Positions 1-5,295 of a stretch of 6,532 nucleotides of DNA are shown one piece after another. Position 1 is the first letter of the stretch, and every line of letters starts with the position of its first letter. The translations under genes and the position numbers were made by a program. This stretch comes from Candidatus Hydrogenedentota bacterium. GTDB lineage: Bacteria; Hydrogenedentota; Hydrogenedentia; Hydrogenedentales; CAITNO01. Where the stretch lies: NCBI GenBank assembly GCA_007124105.1, contig SLFT01000504.1, positions 1 through 6,532 of the forward strand, in the 5' to 3' direction. A model generated the notes under the pieces. The model searched no databases and was not told the origin of the DNA. It worked only from the letters and a program-made list of their open reading frames with translations.

Positions 1-125
1 CCGTCATGCGCGCCATGAGGGCAACTCTGTCCGGCATTCTCTGTTGCGGGCGCGTGCTGATGCCCGTCATGCGCGCCATGAGGGCAACTCTGTCCGGGAT
101 TCTCTGTGGCGGGCGTGTGCTGATG
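1..125 (-). repeat. 63-nt tandem repeat encoding a Cys/His-rich 21-aa unit
   Basis: Bases 63-125 are one full unit and 1-62 are a second copy lacking only one base at the edge. The copies differ at only a few positions. The period is a multiple of three, so the frame is kept. On the minus strand each unit encodes a 21-aa block with HQH, one Cys (SCPHG) and two further His. The array may continue outside the window. Confidence 0.9.
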
Positions 126-791
126 CTGCTCGCCAGCAGGATGGTTCTCCGAAGGATTTCCTTTGTTGAGATATTGGGCTGGATTCGCGCGGACAGCGTC
201 CACGCACGCCTCAGATTCAAGCAACAGCAATTGGTTCGCTATCGAGAATGCCGCCGGCGCGTCGCCCAGCGGCTCGCCAGTCACGATGCAGACGTCATCC
301 GGGGAATGGTCGGCGCGCTTTTTCTCGAGCAGTGCCACGTCCACTTTTTCGATAAACTTCTCGGGATCGCCCTCGAATACGCCTTCACATCCCGCGCAGC
401 AGAAGCGCACCAGACGATTCTGATGGACATAATCAATTGGGTCGCCCATGCTCCCAAGCGCCGTGTCCATCACCAAACAGACGTCAAGCGGGTAGGCGGC
501 TTGCTGCTGTTCAATGATGACGGCGTTTACCGCAGCCTCATAGTCGGCTCTGGTGTCGCGATACTTGCCGACGCAACCAGCGCAGCAGAAACGCACTTCA
601 CGGTCGTTGATGGTTTCGATCACAGGCTCGCCCATGGAATCAAGCGGTTGTCCTGTTACGGGACAGGATGTCAGTGTGTAAGTGTGGCTGTCGCTTATGG
701 TATTGACTTGGGACGCGCTCACACCGGCTATGCCAAACACAGCGGCAACGGCCAACAACGCCGCTACAAATAAAGCATTCTTCGTATTCAT
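1..791 (-). CDS. Exported TRASH/YHS-like metal-binding protein with Cys/His-rich repeat tail (C-terminus cut by window edge)
   Basis: Reading the minus strand from ATG 791 gives 263 codons with no stop before the edge, so the C-terminus is missing. Residues 1-26 form a signal peptide (NTKNALFVAALLAVAAVFG core, cleavage near VSA-SQ). Three repeats of about 62 residues follow. Repeat 1 has C43 (CPVTG) and FCCAGC at 68-73. Repeat 2 has C105 and FCCAGC at 130-135. Repeat 3 is degenerate, with CIVTG at 168 and only C196 left of the second motif. Residues from about 222 are a Cys/His-rich tail made of 21-aa units (HQH, SCPHGAHD). The Cys spacing resembles TRASH/YHS domains, which are thought to bind metals such as copper; that role is inferred here. 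AGGAG (800-804) sits 8 bases before the start. The protein could be a free periplasmic metal binder or the N-terminus of a larger protein such as an efflux adaptor. The plus-strand open frame over 6-773 is its shadow. Confidence 0.82.
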   Translation of the reverse strand, partial: MNTKNALFVAALLAVAAVFGIAGVSASQVNTISDSHTYTLTSCPVTGQPLDSMGEPVIETINDREVRFCCAGCVGKYRDTRADYEAAVNAVIIEQQQAAYPLDVCLVMDTALGSMGDPIDYVHQNRLVRFCCAGCEGVFEGDPEKFIEKVDVALLEKKRADHSPDDVCIVTGEPLGDAPAAFSIANQLLLLESEACVDAVRANPAQYLNKGNPSENHPAGEQHQHTPATENPGQSCPHGAHDGHQHAPATENAGQSCPHGAHD

Positions 792-843
792 TGTCTATAC
801 TCCTTATTACATAAATTTCTACGGACACAATGCAAATCGTTGA

Positions 844-855
844 GGGGGGGGGGGG
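844..855. repeat. Homopolymer run of 12 G between two genes
   Basis: Twelve consecutive G lie in the gap between the stop of the Cys-rich gene (874) and the start of the TRASH-like gene (791). On the coding strand this is C12, ending 52 bases before the ATG. Runs of this length slip in replication and can change promoter or leader spacing, and they are also a common place for sequencing error. No clear promoter between the run and the start could be identified. Confidence 0.85.
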
Positions 856-873
856 AATCGCAATCCGCGTAGT

Positions 874-1347
874 TTAACAAAGAAATAGACACTTCAGTAT
901 GTAGACAGGAGGGTGGGAGTAGCAGAAAAAATCGTCGGTCGCAATCATATCACAATCATGATTAGCCATCGTTGTGATTGTGGTTGAAGTCAGCACAACG
1001 TCCGCGGGATACGGGGCTTCCACGGCGGAGGTACGCACAAGAGCGTTGGAATAGGTTCTGTCGTCAATGGCGCGGACACAACAGCGTTGCTCGGCAATGT
1101 TACATCTGCTTACCGCCACTGCACCTACCGTCTCGCCGACAATATTGGCGGCGCCACAGCAGGTACGCATACTGGCCTCTCGAACTTCAGCCGCTTGCTC
1201 TTGGCAACAACAGTCAGTGCCATCCGCCTCGCATTGCGGCGGGCAAGGGCAGGCAAACGCAGCAAGCACCGGCGCTAATATTAAGGCCAGTACCAGCGGC
1301 ACCCCGATATGTTGTATTCCATGGCTCAATCGAGCGTCCTTTAACAT
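874..1347 (-). CDS. Small secreted Cys-rich protein, function unknown
   Basis: A 157-aa product with an N-terminal hydrophobic segment (about residues 15-30) typical of a signal peptide, ending near AAFA-C33. The mature part has 15 Cys, most in the first half: C33, C35, C39, a CCC at 46-48, CC at 63-64, C82 and CC at 89-90. C132, C142, C153 and C157 follow near the end, and the tail is SHPPVYILKCLFLC. This pattern suggests metal binding or disulfides but matches no family I can name. The residue before C33 is A and -2 is F, so a lipobox is poor and a lipoprotein is unlikely. The start is uncertain. ATG 1347 lacks a Shine-Dalgarno, while TTG 1329 has AAAGGA seven bases upstream and would give a 151-aa protein. 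A strong promoter lies just upstream. The TRASH-like gene follows 82 bases downstream on the same strand, so an operon for metal handling is plausible. An overlapping plus-strand open frame (978-1613) lacks protein-like features. Confidence 0.68.
   Translation of the reverse strand: MLKDARLSHGIQHIGVPLVLALILAPVLAAFACPCPPQCEADGTDCCCQEQAAEVREASMRTCCGAANIVGETVGAVAVSRCNIAEQRCCVRAIDDRTYSNALVRTSAVEAPYPADVVLTSTTITTMANHDCDMIATDDFFCYSHPPVYILKCLFLC
1337..1342 (-). promoter_or_regulatory. Shine-Dalgarno AAAGGA favouring a TTG start at 1329
   Basis: AAAGGA on the minus strand is followed by a 7-base spacer and TTG at 1329-1327. It lies inside the reading frame that begins at ATG 1347. The predicted transcript start near 1361 leaves only about 13 bases before that ATG, so the TTG start is the better supported one by ribosome-binding logic. 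The longer form has the more basic N-terminus, which argues the other way. Confidence 0.45.
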
Positions 1348-1367
1348 TTTCTATTGCTTTACATCTC

Positions 1368-1397
1368 AGTATACCATGCGACCTGCCGAATAGTCAA
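1368..1397 (-). promoter_or_regulatory. Sigma70-like promoter for the Cys-rich gene
   Basis: On the minus strand TTGACT (1392-1397) and TATACT (1368-1373) are separated by 18 bases, and the -10 box is preceded by TGG, an extended -10 (TGnTATACT). Predicted transcription start is near 1361, just ahead of the 874-1347 gene. It probably also serves the TRASH-like gene downstream. Confidence 0.6.
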
Positions 1398-1421
1398 GTA
1401 AATCTACAACTATACTTCATA

Positions 1422-1453
1422 TTGGAGTTCCGGGGACAGTATACTTATCTCCC
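1422..1453 (+). repeat. Possible copy of a dispersed GGGGACAGTATACTTA-type repeat
   Basis: The segment contains GGGGACAGTATACTTA preceded by TTGGAGTTCC. From memory, near-identical strings occur repeatedly beside REP-associated (Y1, IS200-like) transposase genes in several bacterial phyla; I could not verify this. No transposase gene is present here, so at most this is a solitary or leftover repeat. Confidence 0.35.
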
Positions 1454-1492
1454 ATTCCTTCTCCTATTTGGGCCTGGCCTTATTGGGGGCCC

Positions 1493-1582
1493 GTGGACAA
1501 AGCGCCTTCAAATATCCAGGCCATGCTGGAACTCTTGCCGGACGAACATGAACCGAAAGATGGGGACAAGCAACCCCGCTGA
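1493..1582 (+). pseudogene. Short coding-like remnant or small ORF
   Basis: From GTG 1493 a 29-codon frame ends at TGA 1580-1582. Its product is acidic and protein-like (IQAMLELLPDEHEPKDGDK), unlike the surrounding frames. Upstream in the same frame the reading stays open to a TAG at 1391 but becomes Pro/Trp-rich and unconvincing. It could be the surviving C-terminal end of a decayed gene, a real small ORF starting at GTG 1493 or ATG 1523, or chance. No Shine-Dalgarno of good quality precedes either start. Confidence 0.2.
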
Positions 1583-1752
1583 AAGGCGTATATTATTTCC
1601 ATCCACAGGGTAGTTATCATACCGGTGTTCGTATTCATCGGATGTATGCCGGGTACAGACGTAATGCGAGATTGCCTGCAACATGCTTTCTTGTCGGTAT
1701 GCACGAGCGGGGCTTCTGAAAGCCGATAATTTGTGTTGGCCTGTGAACATAG

Positions 1753-1781
1753 TTGCCGCTGAGACGTTATGTACATATACT
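1753..1781 (+). promoter_or_regulatory. Sigma70-like promoter for the DUF4139-nnrE unit
   Basis: TTGCCG (1753-1758) and TATACT (1776-1781) are separated by exactly 17 bases. Predicted transcription start is near 1788, giving a 5' leader of about 90 bases before ATG 1879. No operator or riboswitch fold could be recognised in the leader by eye. Confidence 0.5.
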
Positions 1782-1862
1782 ATTGTCGCGCTTGTGGTGA
1801 TGAGCGTATGCGTTGCATAAAGCGTTGGCGCATATTCGCGCGATATGGCTGTTGGCAAAACC

Positions 1863-1871
1863 AAGAAGGAG
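1863..1871 (+). promoter_or_regulatory. Ribosome binding site fixing the start at 1879
   Basis: AAGAAGGAG lies 7 bases before ATG 1879. The reading frame is open from an earlier ATG at 1813, but that one lacks such a site and would put 22 residues in front of a clean signal peptide. The start at 1879 is therefore preferred. Confidence 0.85.
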
Positions 1872-1878
1872 TCCGATT

Positions 1879-3342
1879 ATGAACATGCGATTACTTTTCG
1901 CGCTTGTGTTGGTGGGCGTCGTGACGGCGGCCGGTGGCGTTGCCGCCGAACAGCAGGGACGTCTGCGTTTGAATGATCCCGTGGCGGATGGGTTGCATAC
2001 GCAACAAACCACGCTGGAAGACCAGACGGATGTTGCGGTGACGGTATACAACAATGATCGCGCGCTGGTGCGCGATCGCCGAAAAATAACCTTTCTGCCC
2101 GGCGAGTCTCACTTGAAATTCATGGACGTGGCGGAATCTATCATGCCGCAGACGGTGAGTTTGCGCTCGTTGAACGACCCGGGGAAACTAAAGATTCTTG
2201 AGCAAAATTTCGAATACGATCTGATGAGCCCGCAGAAGCTGATGGAGAAGTATGTGGGCCGCGAGGTGAAACTAATCAACAAAAGCGAGGACTATACGTT
2301 CTACGAACAGAAGGCCACATTACTCAGCGTTAACAACGGTCCCGTGTACGAGGTGGACGGCGAAATCTACCTGGGACATCCCGGCGAAGTGGTGCTTCCG
2401 GAAATTCCCGAGGAACTCATTGCCAAGCCCACGCTGGTATGGCTGTTGTCCAATGACGGGGCGGACCACGAGATCGAAGCGACTTATCTGACAGGCAACA
2501 TCAACTGGAGCGCGGATTATGTGGTGACGCTCAACCGCACCGAGACGGCCATGGACATTGAAGGGTGGGTTACGCTGAATAACCGCAGCGGCGCCACATA
2601 CACGAATGCAGAGTTAAAACTGGTGGCGGGCGAACTCAACCTGGTGGATGAAGGGCGCGCCATGGGAGCCAAGATGATGCGCGCCGATATGGTAATGGCC
2701 CCGTCCGCGCCGATGATGGAACAGGAGGCTTTTGCCGAATACCATTTATACACGTTGCAACGGCGCACCACCATCAGACAGAACCAGTCCAAGCAGGTGA
2801 GCCTGCTCAGCGGCACTGAGGTGCCCGTGGAAAAGCGCTATGAATTTCGCGGCAACGTGAACTTCTATAGTTCCTCGATTTCAGCGCTCAGAAACCAGAA
2901 CGCTGATGTGTTCCTCTATTTTCAGAACCGCGAAGAGGACGGCATGGGCATGCCGCTGCCCGCGGGCGTCATACGCGTATACCAGGAAGACCGTTCCGGC
3001 ATGCTACAATTCTCGGGCGAAGACCGTATTCAGCATACGCCCAGGAACGAAGAAGTGCGCCTGACCCTGGGCAAGGCTTTTGACGTGGTGGGCGACCGCA
3101 TCCAGACCGATTACCGCTCCCTGGGTACGCGCACACACGAAGCGGCGTTCAAGATTGACCTGCGCAACCGCAAAGATACAGCCATCACAGTGGATGTAGT
3201 GGAGCCCATGCCCGGCGACTGGACGGTGGTGTCCGAATCGCATCCGCACGAAAAACGGGACGCGCGCACGGCTGTATTTTCGCTTGACATCCCCGCGGAC
3301 GGCGAAGTGGAATTGACATACCGTATCCGGGTTACCTATTGA
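1879..3342 (+). CDS. Exported DUF4139 domain protein
   Basis: The 487-aa product starts with a signal peptide (residues 1-23, MNMRLLFALVLVGVVTAA, cleavage near VAA-EQ), so it is predicted to be periplasmic or outside the cell. The mature N-terminus has the VTVYNNDRALVRDRR segment (54-68) typical of this family. The DUF4139 part follows, with NINWSADYVVTLN at 207-219, the AFAEYHLYTLQRRTTI block at 284-299, NQSKQVSLL at 302-310 and the closing beta strands VELTYRIRVTY at 477-487. Residues 262-280 form a linker with seven Met. The family is widespread and lacks a settled biochemical role, so none is assigned. Length is normal and no break is seen. nnrE starts 51 bases downstream and is probably co-transcribed from the promoter at 1753-1781. 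Confidence 0.9.
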   Translation: MNMRLLFALVLVGVVTAAGGVAAEQQGRLRLNDPVADGLHTQQTTLEDQTDVAVTVYNNDRALVRDRRKITFLPGESHLKFMDVAESIMPQTVSLRSLNDPGKLKILEQNFEYDLMSPQKLMEKYVGREVKLINKSEDYTFYEQKATLLSVNNGPVYEVDGEIYLGHPGEVVLPEIPEELIAKPTLVWLLSNDGADHEIEATYLTGNINWSADYVVTLNRTETAMDIEGWVTLNNRSGATYTNAELKLVAGELNLVDEGRAMGAKMMRADMVMAPSAPMMEQEAFAEYHLYTLQRRTTIRQNQSKQVSLLSGTEVPVEKRYEFRGNVNFYSSSISALRNQNADVFLYFQNREEDGMGMPLPAGVIRVYQEDRSGMLQFSGEDRIQHTPRNEEVRLTLGKAFDVVGDRIQTDYRSLGTRTHEAAFKIDLRNRKDTAITVDVVEPMPGDWTVVSESHPHEKRDARTAVFSLDIPADGEVELTYRIRVTY

Positions 3343-3393
3343 CGCGGATTTCGTATCCGGCACAACAGCCATTCGAAAAAGGAGCGCAACGCG

Positions 3394-4068
3394 ATGAAAA
3401 CGCTCAGTGTGGCGCAAATGCGTGAAGCTGACCGCCGCTGTATTGAAGATATCGGCATCCCCGGCGCGGTGTTAATGAACAACGCCGGGGCCGCCGTGTT
3501 TGAACAGATTGACCGGGGGCCGGTTGGCGTGGTCTGCGGCAAAGGAAACAACGGCGGCGACGGTTTTGTCGTGGCGCGGCTGGCCATGCTTGCGGGATAT
3601 GAAACACGGCTTGTACTGGTGGCGCGCCCCGAGGATATTCGGGGCGACGCCGCCATATTCATGCGCGCGTATCAGCGGCTGGGCGGCGAAATTCAAGCGG
3701 CAACGGACGCGCAAGAAGCGGCAGCCGCTGTGCGGAATCTGGCGGATTGCGCAACGCTGGTGGACGCGTTGCTTGGCACGGGTACGCGCGGCGAAGTGAC
3801 CGGCCCGATTCGCGACGCTATCGAGGCCTGGCCTGATGACCTACGTACTGTTGCTGTTGACGTGCCCTCGGGCATGAACGCCGACACGGGCGAAGCCTGT
3901 GGGGTGTGTATGCGCGCGAATACGACCGTAACCTTTGCCTTTGCCAAGGATGGATTTACAGCGCCGACTGCCAGGGCCTTCCTGGGAACGCTGGTAGTTG
4001 CCGATATCGGGATTCCAGCCTGTTGCGGCGATGACGCGCTTTGGGCCGAGGTACAGCGCCGCTGGTAA
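3394..4068 (+). CDS. nnrE: NAD(P)H-hydrate epimerase (YjeF N-terminal domain, stand-alone)
   Basis: This 224-aa protein matches the YjeF_N fold. The enzyme epimerises the R and S forms of damaged, hydrated NAD(P)H, so that the S-specific dehydratase can restore the coenzyme. Visible family motifs are GKGNNGGDGFVVA at 49-61 (nucleotide and K+ site), DALLGTGTRG at 124-133, AVDVPSGMNADTG at 154-166 (with the conserved Asp156) and TVTFAFAKDG at 178-187. The N-terminus MKTLSVAQMREADRR is also typical. The protein ends after the epimerase domain. The dehydratase (NnrD) domain that many bacteria fuse to it is absent here and must be encoded elsewhere if present. AAGGAG (3379-3384) lies 9 bases before the start. 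It sits 51 bases behind the DUF4139 gene on the same strand and converges on the isomerase-like gene, with a 54-base gap that shows no strong terminator. Confidence 0.93.
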   Translation: MKTLSVAQMREADRRCIEDIGIPGAVLMNNAGAAVFEQIDRGPVGVVCGKGNNGGDGFVVARLAMLAGYETRLVLVARPEDIRGDAAIFMRAYQRLGGEIQAATDAQEAAAAVRNLADCATLVDALLGTGTRGEVTGPIRDAIEAWPDDLRTVAVDVPSGMNADTGEACGVCMRANTTVTFAFAKDGFTAPTARAFLGTLVVADIGIPACCGDDALWAEVQRRW

Positions 4069-4122
4069 CAAACGTTGGCAGCGGTTGTCTCTGGTCAATG
4101 TCTGTTCGCGCCATGGCCTTGT

Positions 4123-5061
4123 TTACAGGTCGGCCACCAACGCTTCGAGGAACTCACGGGCCTTGATGGCTTCCTGGATCGTTTCCTTCACATCGCCGGG
4201 GGCGAGTGTTTCCACCACCAGCGCGCCGCCGGTGAAACCGCCCTGTATGAGACGTTTCATGACAGCGGGGAAATCCACCATGCCTGTTCCAGGCGTTACA
4301 TCCACTTTGCGCGGGTGTTCGTAATCCTTCACGCACATCCCAACAACCAGTCCGTCCACGTCGGCTGCGTCGTCCACAGGATCAAGTTCGGCGTCCGAAT
4401 AGTAGAAGATATTGCCCGGATCGTACCACACCCGGAAATTCTCATGATTCACCTCGTTCACAATGTCGCGGCATTGCGCCCCTGTGGCGTTAAGGCCGCC
4501 ATGAGGCTTGACGCTGATGCTTACCCCTTTCTCGGCGGCGTAATCGCAGGTTTCCGCCACGGCCTTGTAGTACGGGCCTTGCAGTTCCGGGTCGCCGACG
4601 CCGCCCATCAGCAGGTCGGCCACGCCCGCCGCCTCACAGTTGTCTATCAGGCTGCGCATACCCGTAATGCCCGCGTCAAGCGATTCAACAACGGGGATGC
4701 CGCCGCCATAGGCCGAGGGCACGGACAGTCCGCGCGACTTACACGCTTCGCCCACCGCCAGCGCCTCATCCAGCGTCGTTTGATAGGTGATAACAAGTCC
4801 GCCACGCCCGTCAATTTGTGTGCTCATTAGACCCACATGACGATAACCGGCTTCGGCAATAGCATCCAGCGCGGCTGGATATTCCAGGCTGCCAAAGGGG
4901 CGTGTGTAACACCCGATCTGCCAGGGGCTATTGTCAGCGGTGTCGGACGATTCCGAGCCGGCCTCTGCAAAGCCTTTTGTGGATAAGCCCAGTGCCAGCG
5001 CGCCTCCCGCTGTCAGGCGATTCAAGAAATCGCGGCGTGTCAACTCATTTCGTCCATTCAT
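4123..5061 (-). CDS. Tat-exported sugar phosphate isomerase/epimerase-like TIM-barrel protein
   Basis: The 312-aa product begins with a twin-arginine signal (TRRDFLNRL at 8-16, then a GGALALGLS hydrophobic stretch), so it is predicted to be folded in the cytoplasm and exported by Tat. The rest resembles the xylose isomerase-like / AP endonuclease 2 superfamily. Evidence is IGCYTRPFG at 49-57 (strand 1), ALDAIAEAGYRHVGL at 64-78, VKPHGGLNATGAQC at 184-197, VWYDPGN at 211-217, VKDYEHPRKVDVTPGTGMVDF at 244-264 (in two parts around Pro250) and VVETLAPGD at 282-290. Probable metal ligands are H187, D214 and E284. The strand that often carries Glu before the His reads SVKPH, with Lys instead. Such proteins typically act on sugars or inositols, but the substrate cannot be read from sequence. 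AAGGAG (5069-5074) sits 7 bases before the ATG, and a TATAAT box is upstream. Confidence 0.85.
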   Translation of the reverse strand: MNGRNELTRRDFLNRLTAGGALALGLSTKGFAEAGSESSDTADNSPWQIGCYTRPFGSLEYPAALDAIAEAGYRHVGLMSTQIDGRGGLVITYQTTLDEALAVGEACKSRGLSVPSAYGGGIPVVESLDAGITGMRSLIDNCEAAGVADLLMGGVGDPELQGPYYKAVAETCDYAAEKGVSISVKPHGGLNATGAQCRDIVNEVNHENFRVWYDPGNIFYYSDAELDPVDDAADVDGLVVGMCVKDYEHPRKVDVTPGTGMVDFPAVMKRLIQGGFTGGALVVETLAPGDVKETIQEAIKAREFLEALVADL

Positions 5062-5090
5062 AGATGTACTCCTTTGTCGCTTTGCAATAC

Positions 5091-5119
5091 TTGACAGCCA
5101 TGCATGGAAATATTATACA
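5091..5119 (+). promoter_or_regulatory. Plus-strand promoter in the gap, with no gene downstream in the same direction
   Basis: A perfect TTGACA (5091-5096), a 17-base spacer and TATACA (5114-5119) read to the right. Predicted start is near 5126. The nearest gene to the right is on the minus strand, so this would make a non-coding or antisense transcript. It shares bases with the minus-strand TATAAT, so only one polymerase could bind at a time. Confidence 0.4.
5112..5117 (-). promoter_or_regulatory. TATAAT -10 box for the isomerase-like gene
   Basis: A perfect TATAAT on the minus strand would start transcription near 5105, about 44 bases before the ATG at 5061. No good -35 box is seen 16-18 bases upstream (the 17-base position reads CGCTTT), so the promoter may need an activator. 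It overlaps the opposed plus-strand promoter at 5091-5119. Confidence 0.4.
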
Positions 5120-5125
5120 GGCATC

Positions 5126-5270
5126 ATGTTTTGGAAAGCGTAGCATAAACTCGCATCATTGTCAGAAAGACGTCGCCGTGGAGAAATAGTTGAATGACGG
5201 CTTGCGACGGCATTGCAGCAACCCAATTTAATGGGCCGTTTGCATTACGGGCATTTAGCCCGCATATTTT
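5126..5270 (+). ncRNA. Candidate small RNA of about 145 nt
   Basis: The interval lies between a plus-strand promoter (5091-5119) and a hairpin followed by TATTTT (5246-5270), within a 234-base gap with no called gene. It contains GACGGC-TT-GCGACGGC near 5196-5211, a CCCA-ATTTAA-TGGG hairpin (5222-5235) and half of a longer inverted repeat. A 57-codon plus-strand frame from ATG 5194 crosses it but looks non-coding. Ends are predictions, and no known RNA family was recognised. Confidence 0.25.
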
Positions 5271-5281
5271 CTCTGGGTTGC
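5218..5281. repeat. Nested inverted repeats
   Basis: GCAACCCA (5218-5225) is perfectly complementary to TGGGTTGC (5274-5281), and between them lies the CGGGC/GCCCG stem at 5248-5262. The outer left arm can also pair locally with TGGG at 5232-5235, so two alternative folds compete. A related smaller stem, CGGG-CATCA-CCCG, follows at 5281-5293. Confidence 0.55.
5246..5270 (+). terminator. Possible intrinsic terminator
   Basis: A stem CGGGC (5248-5252) / GCCCG (5258-5262) with loop ATTTA is followed by CATATTTTCTCT. The GC core is only five pairs and the T tract is interrupted, so it would be weak. On the minus strand the stem is followed by no T tract, so it fits plus-strand transcription better than ending the 5296-6075 gene. 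Confidence 0.3.
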
Positions 5282-5295
5282 GGGCATCACCCGTA

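Larger units (their letters stand above)
1398..1878. other. Gene-poor region between divergent transcription units
   Basis: About 480 bases separate the promoter of the minus-strand Cys-rich gene from the DUF4139 gene. Open frames on both strands (for example minus 1480-1776 and 1508-1864) overlap each other, lack Shine-Dalgarno sites and have unlikely composition, so I do not call them genes. Supported contents are a repeat-like segment at 1422-1453, a coding-like remnant at 1493-1582 and a plus-strand promoter at 1753-1781. The stretch 1583-1750 shows nothing I can interpret. Confidence 0.6.

Noticed and set aside
6..773. 255-codon plus-strand open frame
   Set aside because: No known domain, odd composition, and it is antisense to a minus-strand gene with signal peptide, Shine-Dalgarno and Cys repeats.
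978..1613. 211-codon plus-strand open frame
   Set aside because: Arg/Pro/Gln-rich product with no domain, overlapping the Cys-rich gene on the other strand and running through its promoter.
1480..1864. Two overlapping minus-strand frames (98 and 118 codons)
   Set aside because: They overlap each other in different frames, lack ribosome sites and read like random translation; the plus-strand promoter and leader occupy the same bases.
4069..4122. Terminator between the convergent nnrE and isomerase-like genes
   Set aside because: Only a short GCCATGGC palindrome is visible, with no stem of useful length or T tract.
4075..4830. 251-codon plus-strand frame antisense to the isomerase-like gene
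   Set aside because: His/Arg/Ala-rich shadow product; the minus-strand gene has a Tat signal, TIM-barrel motifs and a ribosome site.
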